DNA of 40,300 bases from Hyphochytrium catenoides (Eukaryota; Sar; Hyphochytriomycetes; Hyphochytriales; Hyphochytriaceae). Position 1 is the first letter of the stretch. Each line of letters opens with the position of its first letter. The stretch lies in the NCBI GenBank assembly GCA_900088475.1, contig FLMG01003874.1, positions 1 to 40,300 of the forward strand, written 5' to 3'. Below, piece by piece: positions 20,451-30,608 of the stretch. The notes beneath the pieces are model-generated. The model saw only the letters and a list, made by a program, of their open reading frames with translations, ran no database searches and was not told the origin of the DNA. The position numbers were made by a program, and so were the translations under genes.

Positions 20451-23107
20451 CTAAAGCCATATTCTTGCTGCTTTATCTGTCTGATTAAAGAGAACCTGGT
20501 CGCACCGAAGAAGCAGCTCCAGCGTATCAATAGCTCGACTGATCCCGTGTCGCCTGACAGAGATCCGTTTAGTTTAACTGATCTGCCACAAGCTATATGA
20601 GCGACCTAGAAGGCTCACTTACCAGGAGAGCTCAGTATCCAGTGTATTCGGACAGAATAGCCGGGAAGACTTATCCTCGTCATCTGCTGCATCACCAAAC
20701 AGGTAATCCAAAGGAGAAATGGCTTCTTTCGTTGCCTCCTGAATAGAAGACCAAACTTCATCTGTCAGGAGCTCTAGAGCGAATTCCTCGCTTTGAGCTT
20801 TGCTGACAGGGTATATTGCTCGTGGTTCCATACCAGAAGACGCAAGAAGTCTGTCAAGTTCTTGTCTCTCCACACCTACGTTCACGGCTAGAGTACACAT
20901 TAGTTCTCGGAACGCCCCAGCCACTTCCTGCAGGACTCTGCCAGCCCTGAACTGGAGAAAGTGGGTTGTCGCTACCCTGTCCAATACTTTAGCGCAGGTC
21001 GCCTCCACCTTCCCGGCACCAGGAAGAACTCTCAGATCCTTGAAAGCTCTTTCTAGCCGGAGTAGGTAACGTCGGAGACGTCGTTCTTGGCGGCAAAAGA
21101 GCACTGGTGTCGGGGCAAAAAGAAGGATTGTGATGGGTAGTGGCTTTTTTGTCTCTTCTTCGTCAACACCAAAAGAAGATGATATCGCTCTGTCCTCCTC
21201 AGCATCGAAGACAAGGTAGAAGTCTGAGGCTACATGACTCCGTACATGAGCTCCGGTAGTCCATCGTTCCTCTTCCAGACTTCCCGCATGGATGACACTT
21301 AGCTGGGCGCCACGACCCAACAGCTTGTCGGTGACGTATTCCAGGTCTTCCACTATACACGTTCCTGTTACGTTGGCCACCTGCACCAAGACAACAGTGA
21401 GACAAGGTGAGGTGTGAGGTCTCAAGAATTCCCAAGACTCGTACTCACAGAGGAATTTAAAACAGCGCCAAAGGTGAAGGAAAATATGGCATTGATGAAG
21501 AGCTATTAACCTCCATAGAGGAAAATGACTTCCAGGGAGTGAGAGACTGCATACCGTCCTCATACTTGAAAGGTTAATAGAGCCTAGGCTAACTATCCCA
21601 AGCTCCATAAGATGGCCCTGCAGGGGTGAAGGGATAGTCCCGGTGCAAAGGATCAAATCTATCTTCAGCTTTGAGACCATTTGAGCTAAGACTCTGATGG
21701 CATGGAGGTCGGGATTAGGAGCGCTAGTAACCACAGGGCCATCAATTATAGCAACTCGGCGACAATAGCAAGAAAGGCCAGGCCGTGGAGGGGTCGACAT
21801 CGTGCTCTGCGCAGGTTCTTCACTTTTCCTGGGACCGCTTGTGCACAACTCCTGAGTCTTAAGTGCGGACTTCATGGCGTCTCTTACCGCGGCGAACTCT
21901 GTCCGGTCTAGCGGCAGGACAATACCACGCAATAGGCGATGGGAACGGCACTTCATATCTTCTACTTCCCAGTCCGCATGCTGAGGACCCTGTAAGCCCA
22001 TGATAGAGATAAGAGAAGAGTGGAAGTGCTGCACTTGGGTCAGTCCTCTCGTCGATATAAAGAAGCCCTCCATCGCAACCCTGAAGAGGAAACCCATGGA
22101 CGGGCGGCTCTGGTGTTCCTGTTGGATACTAAGTGAACTCTAGTTAGAACAAAGCTGGCCAATCACAAATTGGTAAAGAGTAGTTAGGGTGCTAAACTCA
22201 CATTGCCTTGCCTACATGCTGCAAGCCGAACCCCAGCCACGCGAACTGTTCCAAGAGACGCTCGTAGGCGTCGGTAGCTTGGAGCCGGTCAGCATCTCGT
22301 TTATTCGGCTGGTGGTCTCTAGTGTCATCCTGGTGGTGTAAGGGCGTTTCCTCCACGGCGTTCCCCTGGGAAGTGGCCGTTGCAGTGTGCTCATCAAAGA
22401 ACCAAGCGCACTCCTCATCGTCCTCAAACTGATCGGCCTGCAGACTCTCTGTGGTGCTATCAGGCGTCACTGCGGCATGCTTTATCTCTCCCTTATCCTG
22501 AGCTTTTGGCGAGAGGGCTGGTACAGGTATTGTCAACTCAAGGCACACTCTATGACAAATTGCCTCAGAGAGACGTAGTCCTTGAATAATAACATGTCTG
22601 GAGGCCGAAGGGCAGTCAGCGTCGTGGAGAGAGCTCCAAGTTTAAGCACTGATTAGTGACCTGGGATAGCCCTCCTCAAGAAGAGCGAACGCCGCTCGGC
22701 TCAGTAGTCCAATCAGAACTGCCAGAGTAGTCGTGCCCTATACAAAGCTAGATTCTAAAAAGGTGCAATGCGCAACGAGGATAGGAAAGAGTTATACCGT
22801 GCCAATACTGTCTTCGTAGGCCTGGAGAGTCTCTAGTACGATGTCCTTAGCGAGAGAAGGGGTCCGCAGGTGGCTGATAATCTCAAGAGCGTCAGAAGAC
22901 CAGATCCAGTCGTTTTCGTCACCTAGGTAACAAGTGAGCACAGAGGCTCTGGCGGGACAGGTGAAGTGAATGTCTAAACCAGCAGGTCGTACCATTTATA
23001 AACTTAGCAGAGTCCGCTGGTCCTCTGAGACTTTGCACAGACCGCCCGAGAATTTCTGCTGCTCTTAGTACCTGCCGAGTCGAGACGCCGTCGACAGCTA
23101 CGTTCAT
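20451..23107 (-). CDS. Divergent CCT/TRiC-like chaperonin (MKKS/BBS type)
   Basis: Minus-strand exons 23107-22993, 22922-22798, 22737-22661, 22597-22202, 22128-21555, 21380-20623 and 20553-20451 give 715 residues, longer than CCT subunits (about 540-570). Group II chaperonin landmarks appear in order: INGDENDWIWSSDALEII, SIGTGTTTLAVLIG (the GDGTT motif with Asp replaced by Thr at residue 80), PRHVIIQGLRLSEAI, IDGPVVTS, LKIDLILCTGTIPSPLQGHL (close to VDLVLCQKVIHPSLKQFL of human MKKS/BBS6), PITILLFAPTP, ERAFKDLRVLPGAGKVEATC and a C-terminal AIDTLELLLRCDQVLF. Insertions lie in the middle. BBS-type chaperonins help assemble the BBSome, so a ciliary role is inferred. The last exon was found by homology beyond a stop codon that overlaps a strong donor (CTG|GTAAGTG). 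Loss of the motif Asp suggests little or no ATPase. Confidence 0.8.
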
Positions 23108-24036
23108 TGGACCTTTCTAATAGCTGCTGCTGGTGCCACTATCAACCGACTCACGCCGCCAGCAAGACAAACCGTCCAAACAGCTGCCGCTGAGCAGAGC
23201 TCCATCAGCCTCATCAGCTCCTCACTCTGGGCCTCCCCTTTGAGCATGATGACACCTACCTTCCTCTCTCACAAAGATTCGCTGTTTCTTGATTGACCAT
23301 CAGCAGACCAGCAGAAACGATCCACCACAGAAAAAATCCTTTGTAGTGATAACTTCCGCGTTCTGATCAGTAATAGACCCATAATGGGAAGTAGTATTCC
23401 TAACTAATTGCTAGATTATCCGAATAGTCTCGATGGTTGATGGGCTTGATCGATCGTGATCACAAAATCCTCTCTAAGAACCCGTGGGTTTTGGACGAAC
23501 AGTGCCTGGGTTGCAAGCTGCCACTGAGTTCCTTCTGCTGTTCGCTCCTCTTCGTCCTGGAACGTATGCGACAGTTCTCCAGTGAGCGGCTCGAGCTCAG
23601 TCTAAGCTAAAGCTTTTACGTCTTCTGCCCGCCGCCCAGGTGTCAAGGTTTCCATGATGGTACTCGTAGCAGCATCACTCCGCTTGGCCTGGCATTATTC
23701 CATTTCCTCTTGTTTCCCACCATTGTGTGTCCATCAGGCCGCTCTTTCCAGTCCCTTGTCCCGTGGCTGTCTGGGTATAAGTAAAGTTTATAAAAGCTAC
23801 CTTATGAGTCAGAGTATACGAAGGTTTACATGTGACCGGTAGCTAAGATAGTCAAGCGAAGGCCTTGGTGGGACTGCTGCCCTTCCTCAGATTGGGCTTT
23901 CCTACATTCGAGCAGAAGCTGAACGTCAGACTAGCTTATTGAGAGGTAACCTAAGCTTGAGTGGCACTATCAGCAGAGAATTAGGTTCCTGAAGATTACT
24001 ACTGTTTGGAAGGAAATACACTAGTCATCGCCATAC
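23108..24036. promoter_or_regulatory. Divergent intergenic region, nothing coding seen
   Basis: About 930 bp between the starts of the chaperonin (minus) and the AIG1-like gene (plus). The open frames are short and not protein-like. A leader exon for either gene could lie here. I recognise no repeat or RNA gene. Confidence 0.4.
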
Positions 24037-25098
24037 ATGGTACCAACGGCCTATTCACCTTCGGCGCCTTGCCTTGGAACTCCCCCCGTATCTCAGGCCA
24101 CCTCAGCCCTACAGAGCGGTGAACAACATCCGATTCCGCTGTCCGCTCAACCTGCTGTGAACAGCTACTATCATCGTTATGCTGATGATACATATGTTCC
24201 GTGGCGTGACCGCTCACCGTCGTCCTGTGGATGGTACTGGCGAATCATTCTGCCAACAGAAGCTTCTCAACCGTTAGCACTGCAAAAGATCAAGACTGTT
24301 GCCTCGTCGTTCGCTCCGGCATACTCTCTCTTAGGGATGAGGTGTCTCCTTTTCTGGAGATTAGCAGTGATGCTTTACTTTACTGTCATTGGGATCCTCT
24401 GGTCGTGGTCAATTTACTGGACGGATGGACCCATCTACCCGCCAGTCTACCTAACCAATTGGGGGGCCGTTGTCACGGCATTGTACTGGGGTCTGGCACT
24501 TGCAAACTCAGTGCATAGCAAATATTCCCTGTCAGTAGCTCAATGGCAGTATGATCCTCACGCTCCTGAAGGACCGAACACGTGGTGGTGGCTTTGCGTT
24601 CTTCAGATCTTTCTCTTTGAATTGAGCTTGGTGCTTGAGACCCTCATTACGGTCCTTTACTGGGCCTTCGAAAGCTCTGACTCATGTACTCTCGACTGCA
24701 TTACAGTCCACGGCCTTGGATTGGCGTTTCTCCTCATCGAGCTGTTCGTTTCTCGGACGCCATTCCGGCCCCGCCATGTAATTCTCACAGTGATCTACCC
24801 TATTCTCTGGGTGGCTTCTCAGGCTGTCTGGGTCCATACAGATCATGTTGCAGCGTACAAGAGTCTTTCGATGCGGGACGGCATGAGTGCTCTAAAGGTT
24901 ATTGGTGGACTGGTGGCATTCGTGATCGTCCACTTCCTCTATGTGCCAGTTGTTAGGGTTCGAGACCATTTCTGCTGCGGGCGGTTCTATATAGCGGATG
25001 ACATCAAAGACTTACAGCAGAAGGGCGAGGAAGACTCAAGAGGACCAAGAGAAGACTCTGAACTGGCAACTCAGACGTTTGATGCTGGTGCTGTTTAG
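24037..25098 (+). CDS. Rolling-stone/AIG1-like multi-pass membrane protein
   Basis: A single uninterrupted frame of 353 residues, intronless unlike most neighbours. After a polar 75-residue N-terminus it carries about six or seven hydrophobic segments. YLTNWGAVVTALYWGLALAN matches the LTNW...LY motif of the rolling-stone/FAR-17a-AIG1 group, and VHGLGLAFLLIELFVS supplies the conserved His followed by LxELF. AIG1 and ADTRP in that group are threonine hydrolases of fatty-acid esters of hydroxy fatty acids. Rolling stone is a fly myoblast-fusion protein. Which function applies here is unknown. The C-terminus is acidic and cytosolic-looking. WWWLCVLQIF is a notable tryptophan cluster. The start is the first ATG of the open frame. 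Confidence 0.7.
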   Translation: MVPTAYSPSAPCLGTPPVSQATSALQSGEQHPIPLSAQPAVNSYYHRYADDTYVPWRDRSPSSCGWYWRIILPTEASQPLALQKIKTVASSFAPAYSLLGMRCLLFWRLAVMLYFTVIGILWSWSIYWTDGPIYPPVYLTNWGAVVTALYWGLALANSVHSKYSLSVAQWQYDPHAPEGPNTWWWLCVLQIFLFELSLVLETLITVLYWAFESSDSCTLDCITVHGLGLAFLLIELFVSRTPFRPRHVILTVIYPILWVASQAVWVHTDHVAAYKSLSMRDGMSALKVIGGLVAFVIVHFLYVPVVRVRDHFCCGRFYIADDIKDLQQKGEEDSRGPREDSELATQTFDAGAV

Positions 25099-25933
25099 TC
25101 GTCGAACTCTTGTAGAATGTGGCAGCTTAAGAGGTTTGAATATCTTGAGAAGATCTTTTACGTGAGTTATACATGTCTCCTGGCCAGTGACGGAGGGAGG
25201 ATGACGGGTCCGTGGAAGGGGAAGAGCGGAGGTCGAGGCAGGGGGAACCTCACAGCGAATTGAACTCGTTAAGCGAGAGCACGACCTCCGACCAGCGTGA
25301 CTAGATTGACAATCCACTTGATGCTAATCCCCACTTGCCTTATAACCCAGATTAAGCTAGTACTATATTGTATCCCAAAGCCCGACCCGTGTCAGGAGCT
25401 CCTGCCCGTCACTTTGTGAAGCTGCGAAGCGCTGCTAAGAAAAGCGCTGCTCCATCGCCCGCTTCACATGTCATAAGAAGGCCTCTGCTGCATGTAGAAT
25501 ATGGGCTGAAGGCTAGAGATGACAAATGATGAGCGGGCTCGCATCCTCCTCACCTGAACGTTCTTGCACAGTACGAGGACCTGGGCATACCATCTCAGTG
25601 GATGGAAAGGCGTTAGCGGCTATGAGGGGCTGATGTTGTTGTATGGCGAGGAGGAGCTTCTGATGATGATGGTTGATGATGGACGATCCACTTACTCAGG
25701 AGCTTCACATAGGAAGGATGGGCTGATGGACGAATGCGGCCTGGCCAGGGATCAATAACGGCCCAGGGCTTCGGCTACTTACGAGTACTTCAACAGCCGT
25801 GAAAGAGCCGCCGCATGAGCTCTGGCCTCGGACTCGAACACTAAGAGAGTCACAAGAAGGCTAGGCACCCTGGTTCCTATGTCCGCCTCCATACTCATAA
25901 CTCTGCTTTAGCAAGCTTGCCCAATTCTTCAGA
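25099..25933. other. Intergenic, nothing recognised
   Basis: About 830 bp downstream of the AIG1-like gene and upstream of ArgRS. It includes a GATGATGATGG tract around 25662-25683. The longest frames are 64-93 codons without recognisable motifs. A T-loop-like GTTCGAGTC on the minus strand near 25835 is not part of a foldable tRNA. Confidence 0.4.
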
Positions 25934-28791
25934 ATGGCCTGCAGAATTATTGCTATGCCCAATCTGGGCTGGCAGCGAAAAAGTTGGGCTCTAAGCTACA
26001 GACAGACCTGGCGGACTCTAACCACAGTCTCTGACGGGGAAAGACTGATTCCTGCGTTCAATAACCAGCGTCATTTGGAGGTAAGGACCGCAAAGGTGGA
26101 CCAATGACAAGGTCAATCGTAATATGTACTGCCCTGGGCATCTAGGAAGTATTCCAAACTGCAATCAATAGCCTGGGAGCACCCGCGAAAGATATCAGGG
26201 CCAGCATCTCCACCGCCAGACCCCTTGCCAAAACAGCTTTAGCCGACTATCAGGTATAATATGCACCTCGAGAGAGAGGCAGCAAGCGCCGCTAACTTCT
26301 CTCCACCCCCAACCCCCCAAAGTGCACAAATGCGTTCCATCTTTCAAAGGCGCTTCGGCGAAAACCCATCGACATCGCTAAGGACTTAGTCGAGCGGATA
26401 CCTCTTGGCGTAGAGAGTGGTATCGCTAGCTTGGACCTCTCCGGCGCAGGTAAAGGGTAGCTCGATGCTATCTAAGCTGCTGCCGAATGACCTCGACGTC
26501 CTCTCGCGCTGGTCCGCGCCCTTCCCCCCTGTCGTCTCTAACCTTCCTCGCCAACGAACCCAACACGAACAGGCTTCATCAATATCACGCTAAGGAACGA
26601 TTGGATAGCTGGTAGAATAAAGGACATCGCCCAATATGACCTCACTCCAGGACAGCACCAAAAGCACAAGAAGCGCATTCTAATTGACTTCGCCTCTCCC
26701 AATATGGGCAAAGAACTGCACGTCGGGCATCTGCGCTCAAGGTAATGGACAAGTCCGTGTCTTGTTAAGGTGTTTCTGCACCTCGAGGCTCTCTTGGCCT
26801 TAACAGCACCACTTCAGCGTCATAGGAGACTGCCTAGCTAGATTGATGGAGTTCAAAGGCCATGAAGTGGCCCGAATAAGCCACGTGGGCGATATGGGGG
26901 CCGCAATATGCTCGACTATTCAGTATCTTTTGGAACTAAGCCCGCAACCGAGGTTCGTGACTGCCACCAAGGAGGAGGTAGAGGCGGATCAGACGTTGTT
27001 GCCCACAACGCAACAGTTAGGGACCTACTATGAGGTGAGTTCATCGGGGTGGAGGAGTCTGTCTCATATGACTGACACACTGTCGTAAAGGAAGCTAAAA
27101 GGCGAGCGAAAGGTGACCCACAGTTTGCGCGGAGAATATCTGACGCAGTACTGAGGCTACAGAAGGTACATTTGAAGCGACATACAAAAGTAAGCAAGGA
27201 CTATCCTCTCTGATATTTGATCTATTGCAGTGGGACAAGAATGATCACGAAATACGGAACTTGTGGTGGGTTATCTGTGAGGCCAGTCGGAGATCTTACG
27301 GGAAACTCTTCAAAAGACTGCATGTCTCAGTGAAGGAGAGAGGTGAAGCGACCTATAGAGACGTAATACCCAAGGTACGGGATCTTACCAGCAAACACTC
27401 GCTTTATCCTCTAGAGGCGGCTAACCTTCACGCAGGTTCTTCAAGAACTTGAGGCATCCTCTCTCCTAGTCCCCTCAGAGGGAGCCAAGGTAGTCTTCCT
27501 TGAAGACCGCGATGGTGCAGAAGTCAACGATGAGAAAAGCGAGCTTCCTCCAATTCTTCTTGAAAAGAAGGATGGCGGTTATCTATATGCTACCACTGAC
27601 GCGGCGGCACTGCGGCAGCGTCTTGTGGAAGATCAGTATGACTGGTTAGTCTACATCACCGACAACTCGCAAAGTGTCCATTTTACACAACTGTTTAAGG
27701 TATGCTTGCATGAAGAAGCTACTTGAGAGGGAATTGGGCGGTGTAACATTGACGCTACTCAATCTACCTCTTAGTTGGGACGGATGGCAGGTTGGGTCCA
27801 TCCTCACCAGCGGATAGACCATATTTCCTTTGGCCTTGTTACTGGTGAAGATGGGAAAAAGCTCAGCTCTAGGAAAGGTAAACATGACGAGGATACCTAG
27901 AGCGCGGTATTACGTCTGGTGGAATTGACAAATACACTGTGTAGGAGTTCCCGTGACGTTAGGGAATCTGTTGGACGAAGTAGTACAAGTAAGTTCACAG
28001 CTCTACTAGGCTTCATGGAAGTTGACAGATATATCACGACAGGCTGCTGGAGAGGTTGCTGCTAAAACTCAAGTCGGCATGGCCGCCCTGTCAGAGACTG
28101 AAAAGCAGGAAATTGCAGAGGCCGTGGGCATAGGCTCGGTGCGATACTTTGAACTATCTCATCACCGTGACCGGAACTATCAATTCTCGTTAGATAGAGT
28201 CTTCGCTGTGAAAGGTTAGTGCATCGCACATGACTTCTGTATTCTCAACTGGCTGACTCCAGCTCCTAGGTAACACCGCAGTGTATGCAATGTACGCGAG
28301 GACTCGGCTTCAATCCGTTCTTGCTAAGTGCCGCCAAACCTCACCAAGTATTACCTGGGAGGGGGCTCTGGACAAGCTGAAAGGTAGAAGATGCGTCCAA
28401 CTTATCCTTTCGTAGCCTCGCTAAGGTTCCGTCTTCTTCTGTTACAGTTGGGGCCGCCGCAGAGTGGGAGCCGGAAGAAAGGTTATTATGTTTGAGACTG
28501 ACGCAGCTACAGGAGGCTCTGGATGGAGTGGAGCAATCTTTGAATCCTCTCATGCTCTGTGAGTATATCTTCGGGCTTAGCACTGCTTTCCACTCGTTCT
28601 ATGAGCATTGTAAGGTTCTGGGGCATCCAAGGTAGGGCAAGACCCATTTTAGGGGCAATTTGTTGTGCTGCGGACTCACATTAGCATCATTACATAGGGA
28701 GGAGCAGCGTCTAGCCATTTGTGCTGCGACGCGTGCTGTTCTTGAGACCTGTTTATCGATTGTAGGCGTGCAGGTTATTGACCGGATGTGA
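25934..28791 (+). CDS. Arginyl-tRNA synthetase (class I)
   Basis: Fourteen exons (25934-26080, 26146-26253, 26323-26449, 26573-26741, 26818-27034, 27091-27165, 27231-27374, 27436-27699, 27775-27877, 27945-27988, 28022-28214, 28270-28383, 28448-28631, 28698-28791) give 660 residues. The enzyme charges tRNA-Arg. The HIGH signature is DFASPNMGKELHVGHLRS (H177-H180), followed by SVIGDCLARLMEF and HVGDMG. Others are WWVICEASRRSYGKLF, the conserved YLYATTDAAALRQRL and ITDNSQSVHF, the KMSKS-like KLSSRK (446-451), VGIGSVRYFELSHHRDRNY, and a DALR anticodon domain ending in the typical GVQVIDRM. The first 40 residues are basic with Trp/Arg/Ser, suggesting a mitochondrial presequence; dual targeting is possible. 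The intron after exon 10 is only 33 nt (or up to 42 with upstream donors), and its boundary is the weakest. Confidence 0.93.
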
Positions 28792-28859
28792 GCAGCCCAG
28801 ACTAGGCGCCTCACAATATAAGGTAAAAAGCCCAATTTGCCCAGGCAACGGCTCCATAC

Positions 28860-29719
28860 TTATAAGTGAGCAAGCTCAGCGAACTTATTCTCCGTCTCTG
28901 CCTTTTCTTTTACTAGTTTTGCAATGTCCTTAAACTTAGGATGCGAGGCTGACCCCATCATCTGGTACAGCAGCGACTCTGACGTCGTGATAAAAGCGCC
29001 CAACTCCTTCATGCGCTGGGGAGAAATGTTTAGAGCGAAGCCTCCACAGCCCAGAAATGGCCTCTACTTACCTCCAGAGCAACCACTCGGTCATGTAAGC
29101 GCTGACTGGAGACTGCATCTGCAACGACGTGGACCTCGTGGCCACGCTCAAGAAGATCCAGACAGGTTTGAAGGACACAGACATGAGCCTACAGCAGTTG
29201 GAGGACACACAAAGCCACGTCGTTGATCATAAACTATAGCTTCTTAGTTCTGACGAGAGCTTACCTCAATGCCAATAAGTATAACAGACTTCTTCGGCGT
29301 GCTGTGCGCCTCCATAAATTTATTGACGTCGTCTGTCAGCATTGAGAAAAGTTTCTTCTCGTACACTGGGAAGGTTAGAGATCCCGCTTCATTTCGCAGT
29401 TCCGACACTGGTACATGACAGGTCAGGCCATGTATTTATCGTGAGACCGAAGCCTAACTTACCCGTATGCCCAAGGGCCTGAGGATATTGCTCGGTCCCA
29501 ACTGTCGGAATCCCGAGTACCTGGGCCGCCTTGACCTACGATAGTACTACTTATCAGCTCGTCCCCGTACTTTAAGCAAACGCCCAGGCTCTTGCTTACC
29601 AAGTGTACCGCTGTATTGATCAGTGAAGGGTAATGCGTAATCCTATTGCGGAAACGCTCTTGGATGTCGCAGACGAAGACGACCGAAAGTTCAGAACGGA
29701 TGCGTCCTAGGCGACTCAT
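28860..29719 (-). CDS. Isochorismatase-domain protein (ISOC1/2-like hydrolase)
   Basis: Minus-strand exons 29719-29600, 29535-29463, 29407-29265, 29188-29072 and 29015-28860 give 202 residues, against 205 in human ISOC2. The cysteine-hydrolase triad region is visible: Asp in [11 protein letters not shown], Lys in YEKKLFSML, and Cys in [19 protein letters not shown]. Further matches are [30 protein letters not shown] and [20 protein letters not shown] followed by [16 protein letters not shown]. The family resembles nicotinamidases, but the substrate of the ISOC branch is not established. The gene is tail-to-tail with ArgRS, with 68 bp between stop codons. Introns are 55-76 nt. Confidence 0.93.
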
Positions 29720-30608
29720 AACTCACTTGGGGGGAAGCGATTAGCAGGATGCGACTGACAGAGGATGAAGGTATGACGTTGAGTTGATAGTGCTCTAATC
29801 TTCACCAGACCTTTGACGAATGAAGAGCTCTTCAACCCGTGCTCCAAATCTTCAATCGAGGATTGAAGACGACGCGATTGACCTCAGTTCAATGCTCAGC
29901 GAAGTGATAAGAAACTTCACCTGGTCAACTTTCGCTTTTTCATTACAACAGAGTAAACTTACACCTATTACTGCCAAGAAAGGACACTCTCAAATGTGAA
30001 AAACATGATAATTAACAATCTCAGCTTCTGTTCTTCTCTGGACAATCATTTTGTGTACAGTACGAGTAATGTGCCTTAATTTACAGTGTGAAAAAGAGCC
30101 TTGCTAGCCTCTGGGAGCCCCAACTTATTATTCCTAGACAGACGACTCATTCCATGCCTACACAAAACCTATGGGGAGAAAGCTCTAACTATTGGTCGCA
30201 CGTCTCTATCATCAGTCTCGAAAACTGATTGTCTGCTTCGTTCTTTCCATCCCAGCGGCTAACAAGGCTTTTATCGGGAGCTGGCTTGCCCTCCATCCTA
30301 TCCTCTTTGACGTCTCTGGTCAGTTAGCTGGAGAGTGTGGAGCAGCGTAAGCCATACTAACATCATCGGGTGGATCGCATGGCGGAGATCCCATCCGAGG
30401 ATAGGTCTTTGTCAGCGTCTGTGAAACTTTAAATCTTGGGACCTTCTAGCACATTAGTGGCCAGTCCTGCCAGGTACACAGTCAGAAGCATGAGCCGCGG
30501 CTATTAACTCTCTACAGAGGTAAAGGGGAAGGTAGTCTTCCCTAGCTTCACATAGCGTGAATCTTAGGTCTGCGTCTGGTTACCTCTATCGGGCCTGTTC
30601 TCCAAAGA
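29720..30608. promoter_or_regulatory. Divergent intergenic region ISOC / CDK
   Basis: About 890 bp between divergent start codons. AT-richer DNA lies around 29930-30110. There is no coding signal. It presumably carries both promoters; no specific element was recognised. Confidence 0.4.

Noticed and set aside
20309-20530. Minus-strand frame as last exon of the chaperonin
   Set aside because: Another register with a clear CTGTCAG acceptor gives the expected CCT C-terminal helix (AIDTLELLLRC) and stops at 20451; the longer frame does not match.
25830-25850. Possible tRNA T-loop (GTTCGAGTC on the minus strand)
   Set aside because: The flanking bases do not pair into a T-stem, and no acceptor, D or anticodon arms could be found around it.
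26742-26817. Apparent one-residue deletion after the HVGH motif of ArgRS
   Set aside because: Counting the split codon gives HLRSSVIGD, which aligns without gap to HLRSTIIGD.
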